A stretch of DNA of 64,000 nt from Dysidea avara (GCF_963678975.1 NC_089278.1:13001959-13065958), one strand, 5' to 3'; positions 42,552 to 54,215 are shown, counted from the stretch's first letter. The notes: generated by a model from the sequence alone, not told the origin. Made by a program: numbers and translations.

Positions 42552-42613
42552 TAGTCTGGCGCCCGCCCCTTCGCATAGATTACTCTTTATGCGGGGCGGG
42601 AGCTGCCATACTA
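42552..42613. mobile_element. Mini-copy of MITE F
   Basis: TAGTCTGGCGCCCGCCCCTT...GCGGGGCGGGAGCTGCCATACTA has the same ends as the element at 53561-53834, with almost no interior. Confidence 0.65.
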
Positions 42614-42985
42614 GCTGGGGTTAGAGGGGGTGTCACTCCAATTTTTTTGTAATTTAAAAAAAAATTTTTTTTTTGAAGATATAAAGAAAATAAGATTAAA
42701 ACATACAAATAAACAGTTAAACAATTAAATCAAAAACTGAGTCTCTGATTGCACCAAGGCCACAGGAGCACTTTTGATGTAACGACCTTGTGAAGATCGC
42801 GCTCCTCTAATGCACTGGATTCAGGGCCGCCCAAGAGAAATTAAGGGGCCCTGAATTACGTACCTTGGGTTTATTGGTCTCGCGATCTGCAATCACGTTC
42901 AACCGCACCATATAGATAAGCACCTTATGTGCCCTGTGGTTCTTCCGCCAAAGCACTCTCATCGAAGTAGCGAGCGGTAATTAGT

Positions 42986-43074
42986 GCGTAGCCAGACCCT
43001 TTTCTTTCTTTTGTGTGGGGGCGGGGAAAAGCCCCCCCCCCCCCCCCCCCGCACAAAAAAGGGCCTGGCTACGC
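42986..43074. repeat. Hairpin with long poly-C run
   Basis: GCGTAGCCAGACCC pairs with GGGCCTGGCTACGC, around GGGGGCGGGGAAAAG and a run of about 20 C. The end sequence GTAGCCAG(A/G)CCC recurs near 34447. Probably a minimal DNA-transposon remnant. Confidence 0.55.
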
Positions 43075-43273
43075 AAGACTAAGCAGTAACGATTTGCCAA
43101 AAACCAGCGCACGTGACTCAAAACAGTTTGTAAACTGACCACATCAAAAAAGTTGTTTCGTTTGAAGCATTCAAAACGTAGAACAAGCGTACTATCTGCT
43201 TCCCACAATGTAAAGATGTATTCGTTAGTATAAAAGTAGCAAATTAATGCATTACTTTATTGTTTCTTGGCTC

Positions 43274-44420
43274 TAGTAAGGCCACTCCAAGTCATACCTT
43301 AGTTTCTGGTCACTCCCAAGCCTACAAATGGATGCGGGCGGGCGGGCGGATGATCAGGACTTCAGGACTATAGACTCTACTGTGACAATATACTGTATGG
43401 AATTATTATTTGCTCAATTTAGCAAATTCATGTTGATTTTGTTTTTAGTCAAACTTAACCAACAACATAAGTAGTTGTGCTTCGGCAAAAAATGCACTAG
43501 GGAAGTTGTTGATGGATCATGGCTAGCTATACACTGATGTATAGCATTTAAGCATATTTATTTATTTATTTAGAATATACTATAGGAAATGTTTTGCTCA
43601 TGTAGCTACTTATGCTTTCCAAGTGAAATAAATGTCTCATTAGCTATGTCGGGAAAGTATTACTATGACTTATAGCTAAGTTGTTCAAATGATCATGATC
43701 CAAAATGAAATTTAACTTCTATTTTCACATCAGAAATTCTTCATTCAAATGTGAAGTCTTAGCCCATTAGCTATGTGTTTCCAGCCTTCTATTCAGTTAC
43801 CTTGAGAAAAGTAACTGTCAAAGTTTTGAGTCATTGAGTGCTCCAGACTAGTGTTTTTTAGTGATCATCTGGGAATGTTTAAACTATAAGGGTTTCTACT
43901 TGCCAATCTAATTTTAGTTATGGAAAAGTTTAAGTTTAAGCTCACCGAATGTTGCCGGCTTTCCATACCCCTGCAGTGTTCAGTGATAAGGAATTTGAAG
44001 TTACTAGACTAATCATTAGAGGACTACATTTGAATTATAAAGTTAAAGCTATGGCCCATCTGCACATGATGGGCTAGTAGTTAATGCTACTGAAATTTCT
44101 TTGGTTACAAAAGTATTAGTAACAGTTATAATCTGAACAGCTATATAATCAACGACAAAACTAGCTATAGTTAGAAACATTTTATTAGTGTGGCATATAT
44201 ACCTAAAATTAGAGTTAAGAGTGGTGTGACTGCTCTATTGGAATCCCTGACTGCTCTATTAGAGTATCTTGATCTTTTGCAGTAAAAAATAAGTGTCTTG
44301 CTGGGTCACATGCACTTAAGCACCTGTAATATTAATAATAGTCCTCATAAACTAGGGTTCCAGGTTTACCATGCGGGCGGGTGACCAGAAACTAAGGTTT
44401 GACTTGGTGTGGCCTAACTA
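43274..44420. mobile_element. 1.15-kb element with inverted termini
   Basis: TAGTAAGGCCACTCCAAGTC and ACCTTAGTTTCTGGTCAC on the left match the complement of GTGACCAGAAACTAAGG...GACTTGGTGTGGCCTAACTA on the right, about 38 bp in all. The inner edges share a GCGGGCGGG run. There is no transposase-like frame inside, so it is non-autonomous. A dispersed-motif pair (44230-44273) lies within it. Confidence 0.75.
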
Positions 44421-45730
44421 AGATCAAGATGAAATAACTGTTCTTGTCCGTCTGATATCTGACACGTGGGCTATTAGCCTATATGGTATTAGTCTAATTT
44501 GTGGATACTGGAGGAGTTAGAAACCTGCTTCACCCTCTCCAAGGGTTGCCCAGGTATAACAGTATTTCCTGGGTAGCTCACCTCCCCCCTTGGGGACATT
44601 AAAATGAAAACGATGTATCATGATGTTTGATTGTTTGTAGAAGCATGGTACGCAAGACTTGTTTTAACACTGAGCCACTCAATACACACGTATGGTGTTA
44701 GATGTGTAATAGTTAGTGCAGTTTCTTGTACAGAGATATACTACTAACAAACACTTGCACGAAACATATCAGTATCTTTTGTTTGATACAAGAAAAGGAA
44801 GTGTTGTAATCTTGGGAGAGCTATTAATGCCTGCACACCCAATTATGTCCTGATTATTAAGGCATCCATAGTACTACAATGTAGTTGTGATGATGAGTTG
44901 TGGTAGTTATAAAAGTTAATATTGTGTGTGGATTTATAGTTTCCTATGCTTTCGCTGATGTTCTTGATTCCTGGAGGGAATTACAGAATTACAATAAAAT
45001 ACATTGAAATATGAAATTACATTTAGTTGAGTATCATCTGTTTCCAGTTCTGATGGAGGATCAGCTTTCTGTATAATACAACAACATGTGATAAAATGCT
45101 AGACAACACCATAATCAGATCAATGCACTTTGAAACTCTAATAGAACAGTCATTTCTACTGTTTAGAGGTGTACCGATATTACCAATACATCAGCTTCAA
45201 AATTACCGATTCCAATTCCAATAACGATACCGATATTCTTTGTTGGGTTGCATCTGATCATAAAAGGTTTTCAGTATGGACAGCGGGGGCAGCGGAGAAG
45301 GGGGGCTGTAGCCCCTGTCAAAAGATTATGGAGGGGCTTAGCCCCCTTAAGTTAGCTATGGCTGTCATTGAACAATTGTGCTGATTGGATTGTATTACAC
45401 AAAATAGCTAACTATACAAATACTTAGCTACCTGTGAACCAACTGGGTTATAAGATTGATATACCCTAATAGAGCAGTCACCCTTTATAATACAAGTCAA
45501 CAAATATATTATTAATGGTGACTGCTAAAATCACTATCAGATTCATTTTGGGAGTGTAAATCTCAAAAATTTCCTGGAGAGAGGACGGCATGCCCCCAGA
45601 CCCTTTTATAAGTCCACTGGATTACTAATATTAATGCCTCAAGATCAAGATATGATTGATTTTTTTTTCTACAGGGATGACAGCATCAACTTTTTTCTTC
45701 AGCTGTGCCCTGAATTGTACATATACAATA
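44421..45730. other. No clear gene; possible terminal mS35 exons on minus strand
   Basis: Two minus-strand segments look exon-like. About 45076-45029 is preceded by ATACAG and followed by GTAATT (KADPPSELETDDTQLN in phase 0). About 44980-44942 is preceded by a polypyrimidine tract and CAG and soon reaches a stop. They may be the end of mS35, but the connecting exon was not found. A diverged hAT-like end (GGTGTACCGATATTACC) is at 45168, and a CCCCTT/AAGGGG-rich hairpin at 45285-45355. Confidence 0.3.
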
Positions 45731-45870
45731 TGTTCCCGGTTTAACAGCCGGGTGGCTGGAGCAACGGGGGTACAATTTCTTGCTCAAAGAAACAATAGTA
45801 GTAGTAATTCCTTGCTTGAGCATTGAACCTGGGACCTCTTGATCACCAGGCTGATGCCCTACCACTTGGG
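45731..45870 (-). mobile_element. tRNA-derived SINE
   Basis: On the minus strand a tRNA-like head reads AGTGGTAGGGCATCAGCCTG (A-box region) then AGGTTCAATGCTC (B-box, 45818-45830). The tail contains TTGAGCAAGAAATTGTACCC and TTGCTCCAGCCACCC. The acceptor stem does not pair and the body extends past the tRNA, so this is not a functional tRNA. A similar tail motif occurs at 60700-60770. Confidence 0.6.
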
Positions 45871-45948
45871 TTCAAATATTCAGCACAGCCATTCCATACA
45901 AGAAACCCTAATAGAGCAGTCACCCTAATACAACAGTCAAACTATAAT

Positions 45949-46411
45949 TAGTGATGCACCGATACCGATACTAGTGTCGGTATCGGCCTTATTTTGGCAG
46001 TAGCAGATTTGTATCAGTAAAGGTAAAAATGCCCGATACCAACCGATACTTTAAATGATGTCATTTAATTACTTATCAAGATGGCAGCGTACATAGTGCA
46101 TTGAACGGAGTCGAGCAAAAGCTGATATAAGCCATGAATTCCTTAAAAGAAGCCAGCTACTAGCATTATTAGTACAGTGAAAACTGAAGTAAGCCACGAA
46201 ATAAGCTTCATTGAAGCCATAAACTTATCTTCATGTAATTGATAGCCACAAAACCAGCAAACTGCAGTTGATGGAATTAGCAAATGAGCTAAATCACTAG
46301 CTGTTTCTTGTGAGAAATGCCTGTGGGGCAAAGTATCGGTATCGGCCATTTCTGGCCTCAAATGTATCAGTATCGGGTTGGTATTGAAAAAGTGGTATCA
46401 GTGCATCGCTA
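45949..46411. mobile_element. hAT-like MITE with CACCGATACCGATAC ends
   Basis: TAGTGATGCACCGATACCGA on the left, with internal TATCGG repeats. On the right, GGTATCAGTGCATCGCTA and ATCGGTATCGGCC complements. Ends of this kind are typical of hAT non-autonomous elements (established pattern, recalled rather than searched). The frame 46143-46361 minus is internal to it. Confidence 0.65.
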
Positions 46412-46932
46412 ATATTAATAGTATTCTGATATCACTCCCAGATTCAATCTGAGAACCTAATTTTCAAAATTATCTGGAGGGAGGATCCCCTGGATTGGCA
46501 TGCAAAAATACTAGGACATGTCATTTCCTGGATGGGCCAAACTACCCCCCCCCAACCTATGTTCAGTATCTCCTATGCTCCTGATGGACACTACAATAAA
46601 TGTTAAAACATTATGACAAAAAGCAAAAGGTGGTTGTTGCCAAAACATATTTATAAAAAGAAAACAAAGACTTGTGAAAAAGTTGTGATGAAAATGTGTG
46701 AGAAAAGAAAAAATCCAACCTTGGCTATTATAAAACAGTTAACATCTTTAGCCTAATGTTCTACCAACAGTGCTACAAGATCAAACATACAGAAAGCTGA
46801 GTAATTATAGTACTTAAGTGAAATATCTGCTAAAACTGATACCAATATTGTGATATTGGTGCTCAAAAGGTGCATAAAGTAACTGAATGATTTGCTTATA
46901 ATCTTGGTGAAGACAATACACTGAGTGGCATA

Positions 46933-47172
46933 AATTGAAGGGGTCAGCGGCAAAAAAGGGACAAGTGCCATTTGAAAATTTAGATGACCACATAGTGGGC
47001 ATTAAACAGAAGTTAGGGACATAATTGATATATTGCGATATTTGCTAAAAACTAATTTGAGACTTTTAAATTCTGTTGTTTATTCAATGGCTAAAAATAC
47101 ACAATTCTAATGTTTAGGAAATGGAAAATTTAAAATGGCAAGTGTCCCCTTTTTCCACTGACCCCTTCAATT
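46933..47172. mobile_element. 240-bp MITE, AATTGAAGGGGTCAG termini
   Basis: AATTGAAGGGGTCAGCGGCA and AAAAGGGACAAGTGCCATTT pair with AAATGGCAAGTGTCCCCTTT and CACTGACCCCTTCAATT. The interior is AT-rich. Confidence 0.8.
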
Positions 47173-47603
47173 ACACAAGTAGCTAAACGGAAAAGTTACA
47201 CTCAAGTATGAATCATAGAAATAAAAAGCAATGTAACAAGTGAGGTCACCCTATACCTGCAGCTTTACTAGTGGGACATTTAATCCTACTTAAGTCATGA
47301 CTATGATTATGAGCACTTCTTTCAGAGTGACAAATTCTTCTACCTAGGAAGTAGAGAGAAGGCCTGTCCATAGCTTTAGTGGCAAGTTGTAGCCTGAGTT
47401 GTATTCGCTACCCATGGGATTTTCATTAGTTATCCACCATATTTTTTTTCACCACCACACCACATCTAATTTTTTCATTCAAATAATATATAGTGTTGCA
47501 TTTTCTATTTAAACAGAGGTATGCATGAAAACCTAAATAGCAGCTTTTGGAAGATAACGTTTTTATTTAATTAACAACAAATGACTTTATACAATGAACT
47601 TAC

Positions 47604-47673
47604 ATTTGCTTCTAAATACAGGACCTTCAACAGGTATAGTACATGTTGTTGATTCTGATGACGAGCTGGACAC
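47604..47673 (-). CDS. MRPS35: mS35 exon 7
   Basis: 70 nt; CPARHQNQQHVLYLLKVLYL matches the C-terminal helix block of the mS35 core. Acceptor TTCTAG at 47674-47679, donor GTAAGT from 47603, ending in phase 0. Confidence 0.88.
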
Positions 47674-50600
47674 CTAGAATAGCCACAATGAGTAACAAAG
47701 TCCCTTATAGTGAATGTACTGTGTACTGCTCTCTGTGTGTGCATTAGGTGCCTATTATCCTGAACTTTACTCACTGACCCAGCAGTATTATTGGACACGT
47801 ATTAGCTGAAGAAAAAATACCACTTGTCCATGCCTCAAATAAATGCCCACCCATGAGGCATGGTACAGCTTTCTATGGATTACTAGTCTCCTGCCTAACA
47901 GGAGCACTGACTCATAGAGCCTAAATAGTGTACAGGTAGGACAACATTTTATTTGGTAGGCGTGAGCATGCAAATAGCAACTAAAGGCTTCCATATAAAT
48001 GCATGTGCATGGTGTATGTAGTGTAGGCTGTGTAGCTACACAAGATACCACTATAGACTATATACAATATCAGTATCAATCATCTAGTTTAGTACACCTG
48101 TACATAATAATTTAAAATTTTTAAATTTAAAAAGTGGATTCAAGTAATTTAGTAGAGATGTAGTTGCACCTCTAGTGACCACTCTATTAGAGTGTTTCTG
48201 TAGATAAGTGTCTGTTCTATAAGAGTAATTGACAAGAGTTCTATATGGAAATGGATATTCAAGGGCATAGGCAGGGGGGTTCAGATGGTTCGCATGAACC
48301 CCCTTTCCGAGGCAGAATTTTTAAAAATTAAAAATCACACCAAATCTTACAGCCTTGGAGCTCTCCGGTAGCTACTTGCCCATTGTCACTCCTCTGTACT
48401 ACTCTTGAGGGTCACATCACATTAATGCTGAACCATTGCAAATCATATCTATTGCATCATGTGATCAAGTGCGCACATGATGCATGGTTGAAATGGCACG
48501 AGTGAAATGGCGAAGGACTGTTCAATGGTTGGTTGAGACATGTTACAAGGGAGGAACTGCTAAACTTGAGTGGTCGTGTTATACATGCACAAACTGAAGT
48601 ATACAAATGGTTTGTTTATTCATTACATGTTGTGGGCATGTGATGTCTCGAACATATTGGAGTACAAGCCAAGTCTGAAGTTATTGACCATCAACAGGAG
48701 GACCGGCCGAGAATAATGTATACCTGGAAAGAAGTATTGCCAACTAAGGGACTACAGTGTGGAGGGCTTCTGTGTGCTAGGAAATTGAAGTTGGCTATCA
48801 GTATGCTGTCTGAAAGTGAGTTTTACAATAGGTTTATAGTTTCTATAAGCTGCATAAACAGCAGTGTGTAGGTTTTAGCTAGTTAGATGCACAAACAGCA
48901 CCCTTTTATATTACTGTCTAAGCGCACATTTTGTGTATGCATCATTTTTGTTCAAATATGCATGGTCTAGGGGAAGCACCCAGGCCTTCCCCTTAAGACA
49001 TTTCACTTTAAATCCGAACCCCCTTCAAAAAAATCCTGGCTACGCCCCTGGTATTACTAATTGGAAAACTTATCTCAGACACTACACATTATTTGGGTAT
49101 CTGTAATCAACAGTGTTTACAAGTACAACATCAGTCACACCACTGACTTACTGGTCTCCTAGTAGCTTGAGCTCATTGGTCTTGGCATTGTAGCGTGAAC
49201 CAGCCAGTTCAATAAACTTTTTTTTTGCCTGTTTTGCCAACCTTAAATGCTTTAAATTGATCTATCAAAACAATAAAGGCAAAATGATATTAAGTTCTGC
49301 TACACACATACACAGACAATACACACACTAGGGCTGAAACAATGTATTCAAGTACTTTCTAGTGCTAATGGTTGAGTACTCATGAACACTGGATACTTGT
49401 AGCCATACCTACTGATACCACATGCAGTTTATAGCCTGTTCACTTTGAATTTCATGGTGTAAATTCTTGAAGAAGAAATACTCTTGTGTGAGCTGGCAAA
49501 CTATGTCACTTAACGAGCTAATTTTACTAAATGAATACCAAAATCCTTAATAAGTATCTGACTATTTGCAACCAGTATTCAGTTCAGTCCTACTCTACAC
49601 ACACACATGCATGCACAGATACGTGAGCACAGACGCATACATTACAGCTTGACTCACTGTTAATATAACCACTCTTGAGTCAGGATGATACAGAGACCTT
49701 CCTGAGAAAGCGACAGTCTTGGTGGTAATCTTTAATGGTAATCGCTCCATCTCAGGTACCCATTTAGTACACAGTGCTATAGAAGACACAAGTCACACGA
49801 TGTACATGCCATTGCACATGTGCTGGCAATGGAGTGAGTACATTGGAATACTTACGTTTTAATGCTGCACAATGTTTCATGACTGCTGGAGGTGTTAAAT
49901 GAAAGAAGTTGGGAATCTATTGAAAGAAATATGTGATATCAGTGACAACAGTGTATTACTAAGAAAGACAACTGTCTTATTTTCTAGTGTTGTTTTTTTT
50001 AATTTTAAAAAGCAAATGTCAGTAGTTTACAATAGAGGACTTGCATGGTGATGCAATTGCTATGCAGCCGCAGCTGTCAGCCATGTTTCAGGACCATGTG
50101 GTGACTGTCACTGACAAGTGCTTTCTCACTATTTGTAATGGTTTATAGTGAAATGAATGAGTATTATGTTGTCGAATAAATAACACCCAGCTCATTAAGA
50201 AGTTTAGAATTGGTAAGCAATTTATCGAAAATAAATTGGCCACATATTTCATGAATCCAGTGTTGAGGAATTCTATTTCAAATCTAGACCTGTTTACCAG
50301 TGTCACTGTATCCAGCCCTCTGTGAATAAACATTATTACTTCCATTCTGACCCATTCTGAACCACAGAAAGTTGTCCCAAAACATGGCTACCTGAAAACC
50401 TTTGCTAGCCAGTGTCATCACATGTGCAAGTCCTCTATGTTATATATTATCACAAGAGGTTAGTCAAAGACTCAACAGTAGTGGATCTGAAATGACTTTA
50501 AAAATGCCAAAAATGTGTATTAATACTACCAAGAGTTAGTCTCCATTATTGATATTACCAAGAGTTCATAATATATATACTGAGGAGAGTATCCTACTCT

Positions 50601-53600
50601 CATATACCCCTGTAGAAGGGCGTATCGTGAAGTTATGACGTAACGACAAGATGTTGTGGTTTGTGATGTACGAGCAGCCGCAAAAGTGCAAGAATCGTTA
50701 GCACCATTTCAGACTCGCGACGCTCAGGATAGCCGTATTCGCGAATGGCCTAGCAAGAAATGCCTACGAAGCGGTCTTAACCCATGAAGGAATGATTGTA
50801 GTTCGGTGAGAAACGCTTAGAGCTGGAGTTAATTTGGTTGCTAGCGACGTTGTTAGGCACGCGTTCAATCGATACCATGTTCAATTAATGACATCATTAA
50901 TTATACAAAGAAAAACGGGCGAACTCAGAAGTGTTACATCATAACTTCACGATTCGCCCTTCTACAGGGGTATATGAGAGTAGGATACTCTCCTCAGTAT
51001 ATATATTATGAACTCTTGATATTACCAAGAGTAAATTCTACAAGTAAAATTGTAACATCATCAACGTGCTATTTATAACCAACACCTCAAAGGTATAGCC
51101 ACATCACTAGTTTATGTACAACATGAAAGAAACCTTCAACAGTTCAGCATTATTCAGTGCTGGGGATGGCAACTCTCCCTTCTCCTGACGCCCCATACAA
51201 ATTGGAATGGGAATCAAGTATGGATCATATGGCCGAGCAGTTTGGAACACCGAGGACCACTCGATGTTTGCATTAAAGTCACTGGGCTGTGACAGCAACA
51301 CAACATTATGACCATCACATGTAAGATGACACCACTGATGACATGTACCTTAATAGAGGCTTTTGGCTGTACATACGCCCTCTGCTTTCGTCTGAGATAT
51401 CCAGCAGTACGATCTATACCACATCACATACAAATCACAAACAAACTAAACACTATAGCCTTCAACAATTTGAGGGAACTGATTGACAAAACTTCTTAAC
51501 ACAAAAACAAAATGCCCCAAGTGTCAATCATAAAGAAGTTGCACTGTATTCCAATACACATTGTATAATTGTACTAAAACGTGGCACATTTATGAAACAA
51601 ACCACATGATACTCTCATCACTGTATTCAGTACATGCAGAGTTTACATTTTGAAGGCATTAATCATGCGTTATTAAGGGTCTACTATATTCGGAGGAGTG
51701 TCATCATTCATTTTGTGTTCTTAAAGAAATGTTGGAACTAACTGAATATTGAAATCGCCTGAAGGATGGATTATATATCCATGCTGCATCCATCCCAGGG
51801 TTCAAGAAGCAAGACATTAACAAGTCACAATACTACAATTGAGACTACATAATATACAGTAGTAACTATGATACCAAAATAACATATAGTTCTGTATAGA
51901 ATTATCAAGTAAAGGTTTTTCACAATACCGCCAGGCCTTATTGTACAAAAGCTGTGTAATACATTTCCAACACATAATAAATTACTGTGACACATCCAGA
52001 GTTGGGGTAGTTACTTCAAAAAAGTAACTAGTTACACGTTACTTTTATTCCATGTAACTTAGTTATAGTTACTTTTCAAAAGGTAACTAAGTACTCTAGT
52101 TACTAGTTACTTTTGTAGCATAAATTATGACTTGATTTTTGCTGTTGTAACATGAATTTTGTTCAGATATGCATCATTAAGGGATGCAATACATATGTGC
52201 ACTTGAAATAACAATTCTGTGGCTATTTCAGGTCAGTTTTAATTATTGCTACATCTGTTACTCAAGCTGAATCATAGAGAACAGTACACAGAATCTGTCT
52301 ACTTAATATGGCTGTAGCATATATGGCACAAAAATTGAAGTGTTCTTGCTTTTAAAGCATAATTACAATGTAACTATTGTAATTAGTTACCATTGTAACT
52401 TAGTTACTTTTCAGACAATTATTCCTAGACTAGTTACAAAACAAGTAACTAGCTATATTACTAGTTACTTTAAAAGTAATCCGTTACATAACTTAGTTAC
52501 AAAAGCAACTAGTTACCCCCAACTCTGGACACATCAGCAATTCTGAGATATTCAAGTGTTGGTTGTATCCATTGAGTTATGGCACTAATACATTTTAAAA
52601 GCTGTCAATCTGTACAGTAATCAAATGCTCATCCATAACTTTTCAAAAAACCAGCACAGGCATACGAAATCAACAAACTGTAGTTTATCAGACAACATAT
52701 GGAGTTTGTATTGGCAATGCAAGTCCCAATAGTTATAGACACCCATGTCAACTGGTTGCACCAAAATTTTCATTATTAGAAAGAAGAAACTCTTTTCCCT
52801 TACTTGTACTATGAACTCTTGATTTTATTGTATGATCTCTTGAATTATAGTAACTAGGCAGGCTGAATTTTACTTGACTGCTTAATCCACAAAATCTGGG
52901 AATTGCCTGCAGGTAGAGGTCAGTTTTCATTATTGAAGAAAATGCTTCAAAACAGTACACCGCAACAGCAGGCTAACTGTTGCTGTAAAGGTAACAACTA
53001 CCGTATAGCGGGTTTTTACCACGAAGACTTTATTTTCACGAACAGTGGCTAGCTGTGGTAATTAAATTCGCACCTATTTTATCTCTTGTGTTTTCAACTT
53101 TTTGTGTCTTCTTGCCCTGTAACTCGATACGTATTATTGTGCCACAATGAAACGAAAACAATCTGCATATCCTTGAGAGGGCACGCAGTAAGTGCCCCAC
53201 TGCTGTTGGGTCGTCACGCAGCGGCACACATCCCCACTTTTAGCTATATACATATAATACCTATGATGCAAGTGAGTTCCTCACCAATGACAGGAGTCCA
53301 AAATGTCTTTATAAACGTGGTAGCCATGTATATAACTGCTTAACAACGCTTCCATTCCCTCTTTCAATGCGTTTCTAGTAATCGAAATAATAAAATCAGC
53401 GGATTTTATTTTCGCAGACAACTGCGTTCGTAGAAATTTGTGTCGCACTTTTAAGATTCGTGATAAATATATAGGCACAGTAAAAACCCGCTATACGGTA
53501 TATATCACCTTTTGTTTAGCACTAACAAACTTTTTCTATGCCACAAAACACCAAACAAACTAGTCTGGCGCCGCCCGCCCCTTCGCATAAAGTAAGGGTC

Positions 53601-54215
53601 TGGTGAAATACAGATACTAAATCATTTCTAGCGCCCAGATTCGGCGCTAGCCAATTAGTGCATGCCAATGACGTTCATACAGAAATCGCCTTGGCAACAC
53701 AATGCTTTTGTTCGAATTGAAGTGCAATTATCTGAATTACGTGCGCTGTCTAATTGAATTCCTTTTGAAATGATTAGGTATTTGTATTTCTCCAGACCCT
53801 TACTTTTTGCGAAGGGGCGGGCGATGCCAGACTACTAACAAACATGCATGCAATTACTAGCTAGCAGCAATAATAGAATTTGAGGCAGCAGGGTGAAAAG
53901 CAATGAGGCCAGGTTGAACAAGTTTGCATGGCCTATTAAATAATATTATGCTTGTGCCGAAACTGAAATGGATAATGGATTGATGTAACCAGATTACAAT
54001 ACACAGCACTAATTCACACTAGCGATTTACTCACTCCTTTCCTGGCGTTTATTGCGCTCGATTTCTCTGAGAGTCATTCGTTGTTCGGAATCCTGATCGC
54101 TGCATACCACAGGAGCACAGTGAAACGTCCTAGCAGCTTGTTCGGCAATAATACAGCTATTTAGCATAAATCGGGATGGTATAGGAAGTCTAATCAGCGA
54201 TACAGTGGTGGCCAT
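47604..54215 (-). CDS. MRPS35: Mitochondrial small ribosomal subunit protein mS35 (MRPS35), exons 1-7
   Basis: A component of the mitochondrial ribosome small subunit, encoded in the nucleus and imported. Seven exons on the minus strand: 54215-54035, 51413-51349, 51286-51134, 49916-49856, 49776-49658, 49261-49152 and 47673-47604. Phases run 1, 0, 0, 1, 0, 2, 0 and every junction keeps frame with GT/AG sites. Recognition rests on conserved segments of the mS35 family: the EW.SV...YDP...PIPICMG block and ELLK.IPNFFHLTP, then AVMKHCAALK, HPDSRVVILT, AKQAKKKFIELAG and CPARHQN...LYLLKVLY. About 253 residues are recovered. The human protein, recalled as about 320, has a further C-terminal part whose exons I could not place with confidence. 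Start chosen at 54215: GCCATGG context followed by a basic, acid-free presequence. Introns hold at least five unrelated MITEs. Confidence 0.9.
48260..49050. mobile_element. Element with CAGGGGCGTAGCCAGG-type ends
   Basis: Left end CAAGGGCATAGGCAGGGGGG; right end complement CCAGGGGCGTAGCCAGGATT. Both are followed by a GAACCCCC block. It lies in mS35 intron 6. The interior carries CpG-bearing sequence (GGAGGACCGGCCGAGAATAA) that may be decayed coding sequence, but no domain is recognisable. Ends of this form are common in hAT-type elements. Confidence 0.6.
49152..49261 (-). CDS. MRPS35: mS35 exon 6
   Basis: 110 nt; INLKHLRLAKQAKKKFIELA then GSRYNAKTNELKLLGD, the basic helix and following strand of the family. 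Acceptor GATAG, donor GTAAGT; ends in phase 2. Confidence 0.9.
49658..49776 (-). CDS. MRPS35: mS35 exon 5
   Basis: 119 nt; LCTKWVPEMERLPLKITTKT followed by SLYHPDSRVVILT, aligning with the human segment ending in NPRARVVVLRV. Acceptor CTATAG, donor GTGAGT; phase 1 in, phase 0 out. Confidence 0.9.
49856..49916 (-). CDS. MRPS35: mS35 exon 4 (61 nt)
   Basis: IPNFFHLTPPAVMKHCAALK, the most conserved run of the family, between a TCAATAG acceptor and a GTAAGT donor. Too short to be found as an open frame; located by predicting what must follow exon 3. Confidence 0.93.
50562..51015. mobile_element. MITE with about 85-bp terminal inverted repeats
   Basis: GAGTTCATAATATATATACT, GAGGAGAGTATCCTACTCTC and ATACCCCTGTAGAAGGGCG recur as exact complements at the right end, with very few mismatches over 85 bp. 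The interior is CpG-bearing and non-coding. TTGATATTACCAAGAG stands on both sides. Lies in mS35 intron 3. Confidence 0.88.
51134..51286 (-). CDS. MRPS35: mS35 exon 3
   Basis: 153 nt; DFNANIEWSSVFQTARPYDP then LIPIPICMGRQEKG and AELLK, corresponding to the human DWPSVYPVAAPF...VPLPVRMG...LELLK region. Acceptor TCACAG. The donor GTTTCT is weak but is fixed by the frame continuity to exon 4. Confidence 0.9.
51349..51413 (-). CDS. MRPS35: mS35 exon 2 (65 nt)
   Basis: RTAGYLRRKQRAYVQPKASI, basic and without close family similarity. It is the only segment here that links phase 1 of exon 1 to phase 0 of exon 3, with GTATAG acceptor and GTACAT donor. Inferred from phase, so less certain than its neighbours. 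Confidence 0.68.
51995..52529. mobile_element. MITE G, CCAGAGTTGGGG termini, GTAACTAGTTAC-rich
   Basis: TCCAGAGTTGGGGTAGTTAC on the left and GTTACCCCCAACTCTGGA on the right. ACACAT directly repeats at each flank. Sub-terminal AGTAACTAGTTAC steps occur on both sides. Lies in mS35 intron 1. Diverged relatives near 28246 and 30886. Confidence 0.82.
52999..53500. mobile_element. MITE E, perfect 20-bp TIR with TA target
   Basis: TACCGTATAGCGGGTTTTTA at 52999-53018 is the exact complement of 53481-53500. TA edges suggest a Tc1/mariner-type target. The sub-terminal TTTATTTTCACGAAC / GGATTTTATTTTCGCAGAC are further related. Interior open frames (53036-53227 minus and others) are not genes. Confidence 0.88.
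53561..53834. mobile_element. MITE F, TAGTCTGGCGCCGCCCGCCC termini
   Basis: Left TAGTCTGGCG...CGCCCGCCCCTTCGCA and AAGTAAGGGTCTGG; right CCAGACCCTTACTTTTTGCG and AAGGGGCGGGCGATGCCAGACTA. Lies in mS35 intron 1, close to MITE E. A mini-copy is at 42552-42613. Confidence 0.85.
54035..54215 (-). CDS. MRPS35: mS35 exon 1: start and mitochondrial presequence
   Basis: 181 nt. MATTVSLIRLPIPSRFMLNS is basic and hydroxylated with no acidic residue, as expected of an import signal, followed by AARTFH (a plausible cleavage neighbourhood) and a charged REIERNKRQER. The frame continues 45 codons upstream to 54350 and 3 codons past the GTGAGT donor at 54034. The Kozak-like GCCATGG and the donor set the limits used here. 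Confidence 0.75.

Noticed and set aside
45731..45870. Functional tRNA gene
   Set aside because: A- and B-box-like segments are present, but the acceptor stem does not pair and the sequence continues as a SINE body.
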